64,000 nucleotides of DNA from Gordionus sp. m RMFG-2023 (GCF_954871325.1 NC_088779.1:14758846-14822845), one strand, 5' to 3'; counted from the first letter of the stretch, positions 1 through 12,184 are shown. Program-made: numbers and translations. Notes: generated by a model not told the origin, from the letters alone.

Positions 1-119
1 AATAACTATATGAGTTATATATAAGTTATTTTTAATATTTTTTGAATTTATTTTTCTTTGAAGGAACAGGTTAAAATTATAAATTGTTATTTTTGAACTT
101 TTTTTAAATTATTTTAAAG

Positions 120-1260
120 CAAGGTATATATATTGTAAACATGTTAAATCAAAATTTCAGTGAAGATGTACCATAGAAAAGTGACAATTGTCATAATCGT
201 CATTTTTAAGTTTTTTTGAAATTTTTTGAAGCATATGGGTAAAAATATATATTGTAAACATGTCATATTTAAATTTCAGTGAAGATGTACCATAGAAAAG
301 TGACAATTGTCATAATCGTCATTTATAGGTTTTTTTGAAATTTTTTGAAGCAAATGGGTAAAAATATATATTGTAAACATGTTATATTTAAATTTCAGTG
401 AAGATGTACCATAGAAAAGTGACAATTGTCATAATCGTCATTTATAGGTTTTTTTGAAATTTTATGAAGCAAATGGGTAAAAATATATATTGTAAACATG
501 TTATATTTAAATTTCAGTGAAGATGTACCATAGAAAAGTGACAATTGTCATAATCGTCATTTATAGGTTTTTTTGAAATTTTTTGAAGCAAATGGGTAAA
601 AATATATATTGTAAACGTGTTAAAATAAAATTTAAGCGAAGATGTACCATAGAAAAGTGACAATTGTCATAATCGTCATTTTTAAGTTTTTTTGAAGCAA
701 ATAGGTAAAAATATATATTGTAAACATGTTAAAATAAAATTTAAGCGAAGATGTACCATAGAAAAGTGACAATTTTCATAAACGTCATTTATAGGTTTTT
801 TTTGAAATTTTTTGAAGCAAATGGGTAAAAATATATTGTAAAAATGTTATATTTAAATTTCAGTGAAGATGTACGATAGTAAAGTGACAATTGTCATAAT
901 CGTCATTTTTAAGTTTTTTTGAAATTTTTTGAAGCAAATGGGCAAAAATATATATTTTAAGCATGTTTTATTTAAATTTAAGCGAAGATGTACCATAGAA
1001 AAGTGACAATTGTCATAATCGTCATTTTTAAGTTTTTTTGAAATTTTGAAGCAAATAGGTAAAAATATATACTGTAAACATGATAAATTAAAATTTCAGT
1101 GAAGATGTACCATAGAAAAGTGACAATTCTCATAATCATTATTTTTTAAACTTTTTTGAAGTAACAGAGTAAAATAAATTGTAAACATGTTAATTTGAAA
1201 TTTAAATGAGGATGTGACATATGACAATTAATATATTCGTTAATTTTAAGATCTTTAGAA
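120..1260. repeat. Tandem array of ~118-bp satellite monomers (left arm)
   Basis: About ten monomers begin with GTAAACATG-like starts near 137, 255, 374, 493, 612, 720, 837, 954, 1072 and 1167. The best-conserved part is GAAGATGTACCATAG followed by the 12-bp palindrome TGACAATTGTCA. Units differ by a few bases and some are shortened. The array forms the outer half of the left arm of the foldback hAT. Confidence 0.9.
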
Positions 1261-2095
1261 TCATTGCTGAAACGAGCTAGGATTTAGCTTACGCCCTTCC
1301 ATCTAATTTTAAAAGTGCTAACGGACCGATTTAAAAATTTAAACTTTTATTAGTTATTTAAAATTTATTAGTAAACATTAAAAAATATATGCTTCATTGA
1401 TATTAATGTTGAGAGAAGGTAATTAGATTAAAAATACTTTTTGGATTTTTTTGTATGTAACTAACATCGACGTGGATTAAAATTTAATTTTACACTTTTT
1501 CCCAAAAGCAAAGAAAATTCAATTATAAATGAAGTCAAGATTATATCACACAAAAGAAGGGTGTAAATTACAATTTATTTAAAGGATTCAATATGATATA
1601 TATATTTAACTATCAATTGATTTTTTTTAAACTTATAAATGTTTAAAATAAATAAAATATCTTTGAAAACCTAGAAAATAAATTATACAAAAATATCTTT
1701 TTCAATATTGATATTTGAGGTTCAAAATCAAACCTAGATAAGAGTGATTATGATCGATCATCGGAATTATCTGATGATTGCAACTTCTAATTCATTTTTT
1801 TTATTCTTAATCCAGTATCTGGTTCCACGTGAAAATTGATATATGAATTAATTCAATAAATAACCATATCATACCTTAATTTTAGAAAAATGATTTTTCA
1901 ATTATTATGTTTTTAAAATCAAAAAATAAAATTTAATTTAAAAAATAGTATATTCTGAAATTTTCATATATTTTTCCTTATTTTTATAAGTTGTTTTGTT
2001 TATTTATTTGCCTAAATTGAATAATTCATCACATTTTAAGATTTTATTTCTTATTTTAAATAATTTTAGCGCCTATCTGGCACCATTAATTTCTT

Positions 2096-2845
2096 TTGCA
2101 TAATAACTATAATTTAATTAATATTAATAAATACTATTTTATAATACCATAAATATTTTGATCATAATTAATTTCAATCGTAAATTCTTTTATCCTTTCT
2201 ATATACTGAGATTTTTGTAGTGGTGTTGTATCGATGAAACTGATTCATTTTTTTATTAGATACTTAAAAAATTTAAAGAATAGGCATATTTAAATTTCAT
2301 ATGAGCCAGAGAAAGAAAGAAAGGCAAGACGAAAAAAAAACATATGAAAATTATTTACAATTTCATTTCACAATCTTTTTCCATGATTGAAAATGCCTTA
2401 TATTATAACATTTCATCTATTTTTCGGACAATCAATCAATAAATATTGCTTCAAGGTTATTGTCTATCACCTTTACTAAAGTTACGAAAAATTAATTAAG
2501 TTGCTGATAAATCTCCTTTAAAAACTTTTCAGTGTTTTTTTAATAAAGATGATAATGAATATTAAAAATATTTTAGTAAATTAATTCATAAGCTGATAAT
2601 TCTCATTTAAAAATTTATTTATGACTCAAGAATATTTTAAAAAATAGGACTTATCTGGTAATGACGAGTTCAATAACAAAAATTAACACATGAATTTATG
2701 GTATTTTATTAATATACGAATATTTAAATTTTATATATTGAAAAACAATATAAAGAATATTTGCGCTTTTTTATGTAAACCATTATTATATAATTAATAA
2801 GTTACATTATAATACTACTGCCATATACATTTAAAAAATAAATTT
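2096..2845. other. AT-rich interior of the foldback hAT, no gene seen
   Basis: This is the stretch between the left arm and the transposase stop codon. It has no open frame of note, no tandem structure and no recognisable motif. It presumably holds the transposase 3' untranslated sequence. Confidence 0.5.
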
Positions 2846-4765
2846 TTATTCAATATCAACTTCCCAACAATTTAGAGATATGCAATGTTTGAGTGTTGTT
2901 GACGACATTTTATTTCTCTTTTTAGTTATACATTCGACTGCCTTACTAAAGATTCTTTCGCTAGCAACACTCGTGGTTTGTTGAGCTAAGAAATCTTTAG
3001 CCATTAAAGATAAATTAGGATATGAATTTTTATTATTCGACCACCATTCTAATACATTTGTTATTGGACTTGCTACATCTTCTCTTAAATAAAGCGATAT
3101 TTCGTCGGTCAATGGATCATTTTGTAACGCACCCCTAAATAATAAATATATATATATGTATGTAATCATATATTTACTTTCTTAGAATGTTATGCATGCT
3201 TACAGAAAATGGTAATGCCTCATTATCCAAGATATCATTTTCAGAGGCTGATGACTTTGATGTGTTGTTATATTTCGTATATAAAGTTTTAAATTGATGA
3301 AAAAATTCCGATTTATTTATAAATTTAGGTAAAAATTTCTGCTTTGTTTTAGGGTCCAATATACTTGATATAAAATTGGAAATTGATGTCATATGTTTAA
3401 TATATTTTTGACATTTTGTTAACATCACCTCCGCTGTATTTTTCAATACGGTATCACCAGTAATATAATCATTTAAAATATTTTCAATGCAGTTTATGAA
3501 TAATACAGATGAGCCAATGGTTGTATTTGTAGCTGATGAAGCTTCTAAAGTAATCTTGTAAAAGGGTTTTAAAAAATCCTCTACATCTTTTAAAAAAATT
3601 GATTCTTCATTATTTATAAATAATTGGCCATCTTGGTGGCTCCCTTTTTTCCCCAATTTATTGACTGCATCTAAATTCTATAAAAAAAAATATTAAACAT
3701 AAAAAGTAAACATAATTACTTTGTTAATAGAGGATATCATCAAAAATTTAGAATTCCATCTAGTTACGACATCAAGTGGTATGCGTATACCTCCAGTTAT
3801 GTCTAAAAATTCTTTCATATATTTTGGTGATGTGTGCAATTTTTTGACAAATTTATTTATTTTTTCTAATTTATCATTCAAAACAATCATTCCCTCACCC
3901 ACAATAATATTTATTATGTGAGCAAGACACCTATGGTTATACAAAGATGAACCATATAACTCTGTATAAGTTTCACTCAATATACGCGATGCTGCTAACA
4001 TGTTTTTAGCATTATCATGAGTAACCGCCATAACTTTATCATGAATTTTAAATGATTCGAGAGAAGCTTGGATAGATTGTGATATTTCTGTCCCCGTATG
4101 TGGGTGAGGTAATTCAATTAAATCAAGTAGGAGATTAACAAATTTCCAATCATTATCAATATAATGTATTGTTATTGATAAATATGAGAAGGAATTTATT
4201 CCTGTCCATAAGTCAGTTGTCAGGCTGATTTTACTATTTACCTGTTTAAGGTCTTTAATAATTTTATTTTTAGATTTATGATATAAATCTTTTACATAGC
4301 AGGCAGCAGTTTGTCTGCACCAAATCTTCTCATTTTTAAATATAAATGAGAAAATATCTCGGAAAAATGGAGATTCTATTTTATTAAATGAGATGTTATT
4401 TTTTATTATATATCTTATAATCAATTTGTTTAATTGCGTATTTTCATGAGGAAGTAATTTCCTTATTCCTACTAAAGAATTAATTTTTTTATTTTTATTT
4501 TCTATTCTTAGATGAGAATGGGATATAGAAATATGTCGTTTTAAATTTGCTAAAAATATATATTATAATTGTATATTAAATTTTAAAAATACGTACTTGT
4601 GGCTGTATTTAAACTATAATGTGTATTGCAGTATATACATTTCCGACGAGATTTCGTCGGAGTCATTTTGAATATATTCGAAATATTTAAATTACTTGAT
4701 GTAGATATATCAGAAATTTGTGATAAGTCACTTGTACTAGCATCTTGGCTAGTTATAGGCTCTAT
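2846..4765 (-). CDS. hAT-family transposase, BED-finger type, core exons
   Basis: Four exons read without a stop on the minus strand: 4765-4597, 4549-3720, 3677-3178 and 3134-2846, with consistent phases and introns of 47, 42 and 43 nt (596 codons including stop). The first exon carries the Cys pair of a BED zinc finger (KCIYC) and the next exon supplies NLKRH and the second His, so the finger is split by an intron. The middle exon has hAT catalytic-region blocks (LTTDLWTG, AVTHDNAKN, RCLAHIINI, TRWNSK). The last exon has the dimerisation motif around SVASERIFSKA and a KKRNKMSS tail. It cuts and joins the element's own DNA ends. Nothing visible disables it, so it may be functional. Likely N-terminal exons lie upstream at 6677-6960. 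Confidence 0.88.
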
Positions 4766-4837
4766 CTATATATTATTTATATAATAAAAAATATATTTTA
4801 TCTTTTAAAATTGGTTTATTGTTATTATACAAAATGA

Positions 4838-4985
4838 TAGTGTTGTTAAACAGCTCATTTTAATAAACACGGCTAACTCAATATTTTATCCAGATTATGT
4901 AAGCCTCGAGATTTTGTTTTAGATGTTCAACCCACTGTGCCACCTATGATCAAAATCTAAAGCTTGCATAACATTTCTCTCTATA
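4838..4985. mobile_element. Small hAT-type MITE fragment (GTTGTTAAAC family)
   Basis: It opens with TAGTGTTGTTAAACAGCTC and contains GGCTAACTCAATATTTT and a CAGATTATGTAAGCCT block. Both are shared with the complete 178-bp copy at 49075-49252 and the copy at 53424. The right end is not recognisable. It lies inside the long intron of the foldback hAT transposase. Confidence 0.6.
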
Positions 4986-5069
4986 ATCTAAATAATAAAT
5001 TTCATTTTTAATATATTTTTTATTATTTTAATATTATTTATTAAAATTATAATATCTATATTCTAGGTA

Positions 5070-6110
5070 TTAATGTATAATTAAAAGAAGAGAAATGGTT
5101 TTGTCGGCGGGGCTTAATGACCCATGTATAAATATACATTTGGATCGACAAATTTTGATTGATATGGCCTTTTTTGGATCATCTGTGATCAATAATTGTT
5201 TTAAATGAAATTTAGTTTTAAAAAATATATTGTTGGAATTTTTGATTTGTTTAATTAATAATTATTGAAAATAAAGTGTACAAATGCTGTGTTAAATTAT
5301 TTTGGAGTCAATGAAATAAATTATATAGAGAGCTCAAAACGCCCATAGTAAAATTGTGGGAGAGCTTGATATTAATACAGAAATATATAAATGTGGGAGT
5401 GAAAATGTATAAGTATTGAAATTCAGAGTAGTGCCGAAAGTTAATGCTCGAAGGGGAAAGAGATTTCAATTTATATGAATGTATAATTTTTGCAGAGATA
5501 AACAATTTTGTTTGTGACCAATGTGTGAAGAGATAATAAATTTTGGTTTAAAAAACGACGAAGGATGTAATAAGAGTGAAATGATTAGTTTCTAGATTAG
5601 AAATGAGTTGTACTTTGTGGGGTATAAAATATTCAAAATCATCTTGCGAGACAAATATTTGGAGATTTCATGGAATAGTGCGGTGATAAATAAAGAGAAC
5701 GGCATAATGGTGCTCTAAAATGAATTAATTTGGTAGAAGCCAAAGTTTTAACGAGAGCGAGAATTTTTAATTAAAGTGTTCAAAAATAATGTAGCGACGA
5801 AAGCGTTGAATATAAATAAAAAGGGAAGTAGCAAGCGCTAGAAAAACTAAAAAAATATTTTTAAATAAAGCTTTAGAGGGGGAGAGATTTGATTTTTTTT
5901 AAAATATACATTGAATATAGCCACAAAAAAAGGAATGAGGTGAATACTAATGGGTTGAAATAACAAATCAGACGCGAAGGAGAAAATAATAAAAAAATGA
6001 GTTGGTTCTAAAGGGAAGAATATATTCACGAGTTTAAAATTGGATATAATTATGCGAAGAGAATATTTATTTATAAAAAAAGGGGTTTCTTAAAAAGGGT
6101 CATGTTATGT
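5070..6110. other. Strand-asymmetric, G-rich/C-poor stretch, function unknown
   Basis: The plus strand is rich in GA-type words (GAAGAGA, GGGGAAAG, GCGAAG) and poor in C for about 1 kb. It shows no open frame above ~65 residues and no known motif. It sits in the transposase intron between the core exons and the right arm. It could be an old insertion or an untranslated RNA template; the sequence does not decide. Confidence 0.35.
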
Positions 6111-6254
6111 AAAGAATATTAAGGATAAAGGATATGCTAAAATAATTTTATTAATGTTTTTTTTTAATTTTGCTAAATTAAATCATAGAACATAATTATG
6201 TAAACGACAAAGACTTAATTATTTTTGAATAAACTACTAAATTAATTACTTACT

Positions 6255-6465
6255 ATCAGGTCTGGTTCGGACATTTTAAAAATATATCATATTTATTTTT
6301 GATTTTTATAGCTAATAATGGCTATTTCAAATATTTGGTTTTAAAGTATACTGCCTGGCACAAGTATTTTTTTTTAAAAAAATTTCAGGCCCTGCCTGAG
6401 TATATTTAAAAAAAATTAAAATACGTCCTGGCCTGTATACCCGGAGATTTAGGGTCCGATATTTT
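6255..6465. mobile_element. Fragment of the GGCC-rich hAT/MITE family
   Basis: It contains GCTAATAATGGCTATTT, also present near 31560, and degenerate CAGGCCCTGCC / CCTGGCCTG blocks like those at the ends of the complete copy at 53177-53877. No flanking duplication was found. Confidence 0.5.
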
Positions 6466-6676
6466 TTTCGGTTTAATTATTTTTTTTATATAAATAAATT
6501 GTATATTTTTTTCAAATAATTGATTATAATTATTATATCCAAATTTTTATGTTAAATATATGCGTTTATGAATGTTGTATAAAGTAACTTATTATGTAAC
6601 TAGTTTTTGAAATATAACTGCAACTAATTACATTTAATATTATTGAAATTTTAAACTATCGAAATATAAATATTAC

Positions 6677-6960
6677 ATCTGAATCTGGGTCAAACTCGCG
6701 AATATAGATTTCTTCATTGCTTATGATTTCCTGTCTATTTTCTTCTACATTGTAATAACAACTCTAATGGGTATACTAATATAAATTATATATATAAAAA
6801 AAATATTACATCATTCTCTTCCTGTTGAGAACTAATTATAAGACTATTCTTCTCTACCTCCAAGTATCTAGATAAGGTCTTTTTATTATAAAACATTTGG
6901 TTCCTTAATTTATTTATAAAAAATTAATTTACCTCTTGAGAATTTGAGTTTGAAAAAGAC
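6677..6960 (-). CDS. Possible N-terminal exons of the hAT transposase
   Basis: On the minus strand an ATG at about 6960 opens MSFSNSNSQE followed by a GTAAAT donor. A second acidic stretch contains YLEVEKNSLII. A third, ending EFDPDSD at 6677, exits in phase 0 and matches the phase of the exon starting at 4765. Acidic, low-conservation leaders are common before BED fingers. The exact junction between the first two pieces does not settle by phase, so only the 6677 exon is reasonably supported. Confidence 0.45.
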
Positions 6961-7099
6961 ATTATAGAATTTAGCAAAAAAATTTTGAAAAGAATATACA
7001 AATAAAAATTTAAAATAATAATGGGAAAGAGAGAGAGAGTCGGGGGAGATATTGGCTATTTAATAATAATAATATTAAATTAATAAATATACAAAAAAT

Positions 7100-8745
7100 T
7101 AATGGCGCCAGATAGGCGTAAAATTATTTAAAATAAGAAATAAAATCTCAAAATGTGATGAATTATTTAATTTAGGCAAATAAATAAACAAAACAACTTA
7201 TAAAAATAAGGAAAATTATATGAAAATTTCAGAATATACTATTTTTTAAATTAAATTTTATTTTTTTGAAAAATCATTTTTCTAAAATTAAGGTATGGTA
7301 TGGTTATTTATTGAATTAAGTCGTATATCAATTTTCACGTGAAACCAGATACCGGATTAAGAATAAAAAAAATGAATTAGAAGTTGCAATCATCAGATAA
7401 TTCCGATGATCGATCATAATCACTCTTATCTAGGTTTGATTTTGAACCTCAAATATCAATATTGAAAAAGATATTTTTGTATAATTTATTTTCTAGGTTT
7501 TCAAAGATATTTTATTTATTTTAAACATTTATAAGTTTAAAAAAATCAATTGATAGTTAAATATATATATCATATTGAATCCTTTAAATAAATTGTAATT
7601 TACACCCTTCTTTTGTGTGATATAATCTTGACTTCATTTATAATTGAATTTTCTTTGCTTTTGGGAAAAAGTGTAAAATTAAATTTTTATCTACGTCGAT
7701 GTTAGTTATATGCAAAAAATCCAAAAAGTATTTTTAATCTAATTACCTTCTCTCAACAATAATATCCAAAACAGTAATCGGTACTTTAGTATTAAAAATG
7801 TTAAAAATGAAGCATATATTTTTTAATGTTTACCTAATAAATTTTAAATAACTAATAAAAGTTTAAATTTTTAAATCGGTCAGCACTTTTAAAATTAGAT
7901 GGAAGGGCGTAGGCTAATACCCAGCTTGTTTCAGAAATTATTTTAAAGATCTTAAAATTAACGATTATATTAATTGTCATATGTCACATCCTCATTTAAA
8001 TTTTAAATTAACATGTTTACAATTTATTTTACTCTGTTACTTCAAAAAAGTTAAAAAAATAATGATTATGAGAATTATCACTAGTCTATGGTATATCTTC
8101 ACTGAAATTTTAATATAACATGTTTACAATATATATTTTTACCCATTTGCTTCAAAAAATTTCAAAAAAACATATAAATGACGATTATGACAATTGTCAC
8201 TTTTCTATGGTATATCTTCACTGAAATTTTAATATAACATGTTTACAATATATATTTTTACCCATTTGCTTAAAAAATTTCAAAAAAACGTATAAATGAC
8301 GATTATGACAATTGTCACTTTTCTATGGTACATCTTCACTGAAATTTTAATATAACATGTTTACAATATATATTTTTACCCATATGCTCCAAAAAATTCC
8401 AAAAAAACCTATAAATGACAATTATGACAATTGTCACTTTTCTATGGTACATCTTCGCTTAAATTTTATTTTAACATGTTTACAATATATATTTTTACCC
8501 ATTTGCTTCAAAAAATTTCAAAAAAACCTATAAATGACGATTATGACAATTGTCACTTTTCTATGGTACATCTTCACTGAAATTTTAATATAACATGTTT
8601 ACAATATATATTTATACCTTGCTTTAAAATAATTTTAAAATAGTTCAAAAATATAACAATTTAAAATTTTAACCTGTTCCTTCAAAGAAAAAGAAATTCA
8701 AAAAAAAATATATTAAAAATGACTTATATATAACTCATATAGTTA
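7100..8745. repeat. Right arm of the foldback hAT
   Basis: This is the reverse complement of the left arm. The inner 860 bp (7100-7960) match about 1270-2095, including GCGCCAGATAGGCG at the inner boundary. The outer part (about 7980-8640) has six inverted copies of the 118-bp satellite. The arms are nearly identical in the unique part, so either the insertion is recent or gene conversion has kept them alike. Confidence 0.88.
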
Positions 8746-8789
8746 TTTTAATGACAAATTCTCACTTTACTTCTTTTTGTTTATCTTCT

Positions 8790-9149
8790 CTGATTAGTCG
8801 ACTAAATTAGTCGTTTTAGTCGACTTATTAGTGGTTTTTAGTCGACTAATTAGTCGTTTTTAGTCGACTAATTAGTCCTTTTAGTCGACTAAATTAGTAG
8901 TTTTTAGTCGACTAATTAGTCGTTTTTAGTCGACTAATTAGTCGTTTTAGTCGACTAATTAGTCGTTTTAGTCGACTAAATTAGTCGTTTTAGTCGACTA
9001 AATTAGTCGTTTTAGTCGACTAAATTAGTCGACCAAATTAGTCGACTAATCGACTAATTTAGTCGCTAAAGTTTTTAGTCGAATTGTTCGACTAAAACTA
9101 TTAGTTAGTCCTCTGTTAGTCGACTAAATTTAGTCGATTAACAACACTA
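8790..9149. repeat. GTCGAC minisatellite, probable hAT terminus
   Basis: About 14 units of roughly 21 bp, each holding TAGTCGACTAATTAGTCG, with the palindrome GTCGAC in every unit. The stretch ends TTAACAACACTAG, which read backwards is TAGTGTTGTTAA, the start shared with other hAT elements in this window. It therefore looks like the subterminal repeat zone of a hAT whose other end is not visible. Confidence 0.7.
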
Positions 9150-9840
9150 GTCGGCACTACAGAAGGATTGGGATAAACCTCTAGTTGGCAACTCCGTTGC
9201 ATTCCTTAAATCGAAGAGCCAACCAGAGGACAATTCTCTACTCTTTTCCATTTCCGCAGGTAGTGGATACGAATTTCTTGAGGCTTTCCCATCGCGAAAC
9301 CTTGACCAGCTCCTAAGCAATGTTGAACTACGTCACGCCATAGGTCTTAGACTTAATTGTGATATGGTGATACTCTATCACTGTATCCCCTGTCAAACAT
9401 CGGTCAACTCCAAAGGTCGTCACCCTTTGCACTGCAAGCGCTGTAGAGACAGATTCATTAGGCATTCAAAATGCAATGATACTATTGCCAGGGCCTTATA
9501 ATCCGCCGACATCCCATCAACCCTCGAACATACCGGCCTTTACAATTCCGATGGTTCGACTATGATCCCTTAGAAGAGGGGGAATTCCTAACCTGGGATT
9601 TCTCATGCATCGATCCTCTTGCCCCTTCCAATATAAATAAAGGTGTCATACTAGATGCCGAGGCGAATAAACTAGCTAAATATTCGCCATCTCCTCCCGC
9701 CAATTATACATTCCTACCAGTAATCGCCACGACTCTAACGTCGTTTGGCTCTCATGCCCTGGCCTTCTTTAAAGAGCTGGGAAAACGGATCTCTGCTAGG
9801 ACCGAGGATCCCAACGAGGGATTCTACCTACGCTAAATAT
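9150..9840 (+). mobile_element. Broken retroelement polymerase fragment (C-terminal end)
   Basis: This block is markedly richer in G+C than its surroundings. Short conceptual peptides such as FLEAFPSRNLDQLLSN, a Cys/His cluster with GRHPLHCKRC, and ANYTFLPVIATTL match the C-terminal part of reverse-transcriptase proteins common in invertebrate genomes. That part has a zinc-binding cluster followed by an endonuclease-like tail. It is an old, broken copy with several breaks and no visible ends. The family was not determined further. Confidence 0.55.
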
Positions 9841-10082
9841 TAGCCATAAACATAGTAAAATACAATTATCTCAGTTTTATTTTTTCAATATCCGAAACCC
9901 CCTAATTGAACACTATGCATAGGATAGACTTTGGCCATTTTGCTGCCTATTATATTGTTAACGTTAAAAGGGAACTTGAATCTCAATCAATAAAAAATAG
10001 CAAGAATTAATGACTTTATATAATTGTGATTTACTAATATTATATTTTTTTTACTTATTATAACTTACCTTGTAATAACATA

Positions 10083-10168
10083 TTTTTATAATATATATAT
10101 ATATATAGATTATATATAATATATATAGATTATATATAGATTATATATATATATATAGATTATATATA
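10083..10168. repeat. AT/TATATAGAT microsatellite
   Basis: Runs of (AT)n are interrupted by recurring AGATTATATATA units. It abuts the truncated 3' end of the neighbouring hAT relic. Confidence 0.85.
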
Positions 10169-10199
10169 CGAAGTTCAGATAAAATCTTTAATTAATTTA

Positions 10200-11366
10200 T
10201 TGTAAATTGAATAATATAATATAAGTATAACAATTAGAATATATTTATTTATAATTAAATTAGCCATTTTTTTAAAAAATTATCATCATTTAAACAACCA
10301 CGTTATCATTAAGTACATGTTTAGCTTTACTAAACAAGCGCTCCACAGGAGCGCTTGATGGTAAAGGTGTGTTATATTCAATAAATGTTTTTTTTAAATT
10401 AACATAATTATTAAAAATATCAGTGAATCATCCTTAGAATAAAAATAATTATTTTATGACGAGTTTTTCCCAAAAAAAGTATCGATCCATGCATTCATTT
10501 GAAGGATCTGCATATGGTTGACCCTGTATATTTTCTAAATGGGCAATTAACCTTTTTTTTAGCAATAAATTCTGTGGCAGTTTATAAAAGGCCAATTGAG
10601 CTTAAATTTTGGGTGAATTATTGATTCCAATATATTACTGTCATCATATAGTGAAGGAATTCTATAATTTTTATTATATGCATATTGTTATGATCTTCAC
10701 AAATAATAAAAATTGTATTTTTAAAAGAATTAATTACTTCTAAATGCCTCTTTAGGTTTGAACTGCTAATCTTTGAAGAATATAATTTGTTTTTGCATAG
10801 AACATTTTGCATAGATCATTGTATGGTTACTTCTATCCGTTTCACATAAAGTAAAATACTTACGTAAATTATGAAATGGTAAAAGATTCTCATTCTCACT
10901 TATATCTGCTGTCACATCAATAGAAGTAGATGTATCATCTTCTAAATCTATAATGGAGGATATTATTAAAACCTAGAATTTATATTATAATAAGTCTATA
11001 ATGGAGGACATTATTAAAACCTAGAATTTATATTATAATATAATTAATAAATAAATATAACTTGCTCTTACAAAAAATTTGGGAAATTGTTGAAATATAA
11101 AATCTGGTGGAATGGTAGTTGATAAAATATGATGTAGATAGATATTTTTTTAAAAATAATATTTAAATTTAATTTTCAAAATTTTTATTTTATTTATTGC
11201 TTTTTAAGTAAAAAAAATAATTTTTAAAAGGATCGGGATCGAATAAAAAAATGATCTCGATCACGATCCACAATTTAAGGTCAGGATCTTAAATCCGAGA
11301 AAATTGACAAATTTAGGATCGAATCCAGGATCGGCGATCTTTTGATTCGATCCTTTAACAACTCTG
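10200..11366 (-). mobile_element. hAT relic, GGATCG family, truncated copy
   Basis: This is the inverted relative of the complete element at 19439-20761. Its 5' end is intact: bases up to 11366 read backwards as CAGAGTTGTTAAAGGATCG with several GGATCG/GATCC subterminal words. The minus strand keeps a BED-finger stretch (SSNLKRHLEV at about 10745) and the ALVE...LFSKA-type C-terminal box near 10330-10360. The 3' terminal repeat is missing and replaced by the microsatellite at 10083-10168. A short internal duplication repeats the GGAGGA(T/C)ATTATTAAAACC segment near 10950-11040. Stops and gaps make it non-functional. Confidence 0.8.
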
Positions 11367-11484
11367 AGAAATAATTACTCAAAATAAAAGACATATGTTA
11401 TATGGCGTCTAGTTCTATAAATAAAATAAAATATTTTTATACATAAAAAATTCAATATAAAATTGTTAAATTTAAATATATTTA

Positions 11485-11633
11485 AAAAAATTTCCAAGGC
11501 CCCACCCGGCCCGATTTTTATTTTAAAATATTAGACCCGGCCCGAACTCGATTTTTGAAAAAATTAGGCTCGAGACCGACCCGAAGCCCGTTCAGGCCGG
11601 TTATGGGCCGGGCCTAGTTTTGCAGATCTCTAT
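11485..11633. mobile_element. GGCC-type hAT terminus
   Basis: CCCGGCCCGAT, GACCCGGCCCGAAC and GGGCCGGGCC words end at TTTTGCAGATCTCTA, which read backwards starts TAGAGATCTGCAAAA. It is the same design as the termini at 31476, 51154 and 53177. Only one end is recognised. Confidence 0.6.
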
Positions 11634-11789
11634 TTTATGGCATACATTTTTGTGAATAGTTTAAAAGGAATTTATTGGTAAATAAAAAGTTTTAATATTT
11701 TAATTTTATCATTTCACAGCCCTATATAGTACTAGTATAATGTATTAGAATATAATATTTTTAATATCTAATAATTATGATAATTATAA

Positions 11790-11926
11790 TTTTACCAATT
11801 TCTTTATGTTCTTCAACTTGAGGCAAAATAGAATGAAAAGGCTCAATAATTGTTAAATCTAATTTTAATATGGTGTTAAATATATTATATTCTGTATTTG
11901 TTTTGGGTAAAAAAAATTGAGGCATT
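11790..11926 (-). pseudogene. Possible first exon of another hAT transposase
   Basis: An ATG at about 11926 (minus) opens MPQFFLPKTNTEYNIFNTIL and runs about 44 codons to a GGTAAAAT donor. Upstream, near 12140, GGTGCCAGCCAGGCGG resembles the inner arm boundary of the foldback hAT. This is the same order as in that element (boundary, then start codon). No downstream exons were found in order. Confidence 0.3.
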
Positions 11927-12184
11927 ATAAATTATTTTAAACTAAAATTAAAAATAAAATAATTGTATTAATATAAATTTACAAAAACAAAAAAAAAATT
12001 TCTAAAATTAATTTAAAAATTCTACGAAAAAAAATCCCGCCCAATACGATTCTTATACTATTTACTTTTTTAAACATTCTCTTCTTTTTGATAATTTATT
12101 TATTATAACAAAATATCTCTAAAAAAATAAAATTTTCTGGTGCCAGCCAGGCGGTAAAAAAGGGGAGAAAAATGTAATTTAATT

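Larger units (their letters stand above)
1..8745 (-). mobile_element. Foldback-like hAT DNA transposon with satellite arms
   Basis: Bases 1-2095 reappear in inverted order at about 7100-8745, down to the outermost bases: the window opens with AATAACTATATGAG and its complement closes the right arm near 8745. Between the arms lies a minus-strand hAT transposase gene. Both arms share a unique inner part (about 1270-2095 and 7100-7960) and an outer tandem array of ~118-bp units, about ten on the left and six on the right. hAT elements usually have short terminal repeats, so arms over 1.6 kb made of subrepeats recall Foldback-type elements. The true left end may lie before base 1, so the target-site duplication could not be checked. 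Confidence 0.75.

Noticed and set aside
120-1260. CRISPR-like direct repeats
   Set aside because: Units are contiguous ~118-bp satellite monomers without unique spacers, in a eukaryotic transposon arm.
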